Origin: an uncultured Verrucomicrobiota bacterium
GTDB taxonomy: Bacteria > Verrucomicrobiota > Verrucomicrobiia > Limisphaerales > UBA1096
Direction: 5' to 3'
Length of the DNA stretch: 8,339 nt
Assembly (NCBI GenBank): GCA_913050205.1
Contig: CAJXAU010000053.1
Location: 1-8,339 of the forward strand
The position numbers and the translations under genes are program-made. Position 1 is the stretch's first letter. Each line of letters opens with the position of its first letter. Below the pieces are notes generated by a model. The model was not told where the DNA came from. It worked only from the letters and a program-made list of their open reading frames with translations, and did not search any database. Below are positions 7,714 to 8,339 of this stretch, one piece after another.

Positions 7714-8019
7714 GTCTAATTCTGGTTGCAAGCGGTGGTGCGGTCACAACCCGTTTGTTGCGCGGCACTTAGCTCAAGCGGACAAAATGATGGCAAGTCC
7801 TGTGCCAAGCGGAAATTGAATTTGATTTAACATACTTTCCATAAGTGATTTAGAGTTGTTAATACATGGGTCGGCGTTTGGATGGTGGTTTATTTTTTAC
7901 GGCAGATTTGAGGAGGTTTTTTGCAAGGTGGTCAAAAAACTACAGTTGCTCTTCTGGTGCAAATCATCGCCCCTCGACTCATCGACGGTTTGCGCCTAGC
8001 CTGCGCCGCGTTGTCTGAT
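7714..8019. other. Divergent intergenic region between glnB and murJ (306 bp)
   Basis: This is the longest non-coding stretch in the window. It contains the sigma-54-like glnB promoter (7793-7807, minus strand) and an AT-rich block at about 7811-7925, suitable for promoters or protein binding. A perfect AGGAGG at 7911-7916 lies 4 nt before a TTG (7921) in frame with murJ, and 11 nt before a GTG (7928) that opens only a 23-codon frame ending at 7999. No RNA gene, transposon remnant or TTGGCCAA copy is seen here. I find no convincing -35/-10 pair for murJ. Confidence 0.6.
7793..7807 (-). promoter_or_regulatory. Sigma-54 (RpoN) type -24/-12 promoter for glnB
   Basis: Read on the minus strand, TGGCAC (7807-7802), five bases AGGAC, then TTGC (7796-7793) match the RpoN consensus TGGCAC-N5-TTGC in sequence and spacing. 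Transcription would start near 7781, giving a leader of about 68 nt before the glnB ATG. Sigma-54 and NtrC control of glnB/glnK is well established in other bacteria. I see no convincing NtrC enhancer pair upstream. Caution: the same bases also form an inverted repeat TGGCA-N6-TGCCA (7791-7806). Confidence 0.7.
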
Positions 8020-8339
8020 ATGCTCAAATCCTCCGGCGCGATGGCCGGGGCCACGCTGCTCAGCCGGCTGCTCGGCATGGTGCGTGTGATGGTGTACGCG
8101 CGGTTTATGGGGGATGGCCCGGTTGCCAGTGCGTTCGTCTACGCGTTTCAGATTCCAAACCTTTTTCGGCGGCTTCTCGGCGAGGGCGCACTCACCGCGG
8201 CGTTCATCCCTCTCTTCAAGCACAAGGAGAAAACCGAGGGCGAAAAAGAAATGTGGTACACAGCCAACGCAGTGGTCTCCGGATTGGTGGTGGCCGCAGC
8301 GCTGGTGGTGGGGTTGGTGATGTTCGGCATTACGCTGGC
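8020..8339 (+). CDS. murJ: Lipid II flippase MurJ (MviN), N-terminal part
   Basis: The 5' end of a MATE-like MOP-superfamily flippase that moves lipid II across the inner membrane for peptidoglycan synthesis; the window edge cuts it after 106 codons. The protein reads MLKSSGAMAGATLLSRLLGM, then VRVMVYARFMGDG, IPNLFRRLLGEGALTAAFIP and a hydrophobic segment VVSGLVVAAALVVGLVMFGI. It aligns without gaps to E. coli MurJ with a two-residue offset: Arg16, Arg22, Arg50, Arg51 and Glu55 correspond to E. coli Arg18, Arg24, Arg52, Arg53 and Glu57. This also supports the ATG at 8020. An in-frame TTG at 7921 behind AGGAGG would add 33 residues that the family normally lacks. Positions equivalent to E. coli Asp39 and Lys46 are Ser37 and Gln44. 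No Shine-Dalgarno precedes the ATG. Confidence 0.93.
   Translation, partial: MLKSSGAMAGATLLSRLLGMVRVMVYARFMGDGPVASAFVYAFQIPNLFRRLLGEGALTAAFIPLFKHKEKTEGEKEMWYTANAVVSGLVVAAALVVGLVMFGITL

Noticed and set aside
7791..7806. TGGCA-N6-TGCCA inverted repeat as a repressor operator
   Set aside because: The same bases fit the RpoN -24/-12 consensus and spacing better and are in the right place before glnB; kept only as a caveat.
7928..7999. 23-codon GTG leader frame after AGGAGG upstream of murJ
   Set aside because: Too short to distinguish from chance, with a spacing of 11 nt and no regulatory codon run or conserved peptide; mentioned only as an alternative reading of the AGGAGG.

Overview
The window looks like a chromosomal segment from a Verrucomicrobiota-like (PVC group) bacterium. 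This is an inference from gene content and sequence style. The window has large secreted proteins built from Big-type Ig and LamG-like modules, a stand-alone prepilin-type (GFTLIELL) protein with a C-terminal motif resembling the H-x9-DG signature, a Tat-exported Gfo/Idh/MocA oxidoreductase of the kind PVC genomes carry in many copies, and start codons without Shine-Dalgarno sequences. No rRNA, tRNA, CRISPR array, transposase or phage gene is visible.

Layout, left to right. (1) 1-2470 (+): 3' part of a very large secreted modular protein (Big-LamG-Big-Big-LamG-C-terminal domain) whose start lies outside the window. (2) 2489-3265 (+): a pseudopilin 18 nt downstream, probably co-transcribed with it. 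(3) 3293-4576 (-): a Tat-dependent Gfo/Idh/MocA oxidoreductase, convergent with the pseudopilin. (4) 4577-4720: a divergent intergenic region holding a long inverted repeat. (5) 4721-7297 (+): a Sec-exported 858-residue protein with two tandem 222-residue units, an Ig-like domain, a CBM6-like domain and a C-terminal domain. (6) 7324-7352: a strong bidirectional intrinsic terminator. (7) 7375-7713 (-): the nitrogen-signalling PII protein GlnB, preceded by a very good sigma-54 type -24/-12 promoter. (8) 8020-8339 (+): the 5' end of murJ (lipid II flippase), cut by the window edge.

The left half (1-7297) encodes exported or periplasmic proteins that look like glycan-binding or surface proteins and sugar-derivative chemistry. 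The right part (glnB, murJ) is core housekeeping. The joint role of the left-hand genes cannot be read from the sequence; polysaccharide binding or processing at the cell surface is a reasonable inference.

The most striking signal is not a gene. The palindromic octamer TTGGCCAA occurs 16 times in 8.3 kb, against about 0.13 expected at equal base frequencies, and ten copies extend to CTTGGCCAAG. It sits inside five of the six coding regions, mostly read as Leu-Ala-Lys, and also in three short intergenic gaps, where it forms 14-16 bp perfect palindromes or composite hairpins. Internal duplicated domains show copies present in one repeat and absent in its paralogue at the same aligned position without a length change. 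This points to in-place acquisition or loss, as with cyanobacterial HIP1, rather than insertion of a mobile unit. It is a candidate genome-wide iterated palindrome.
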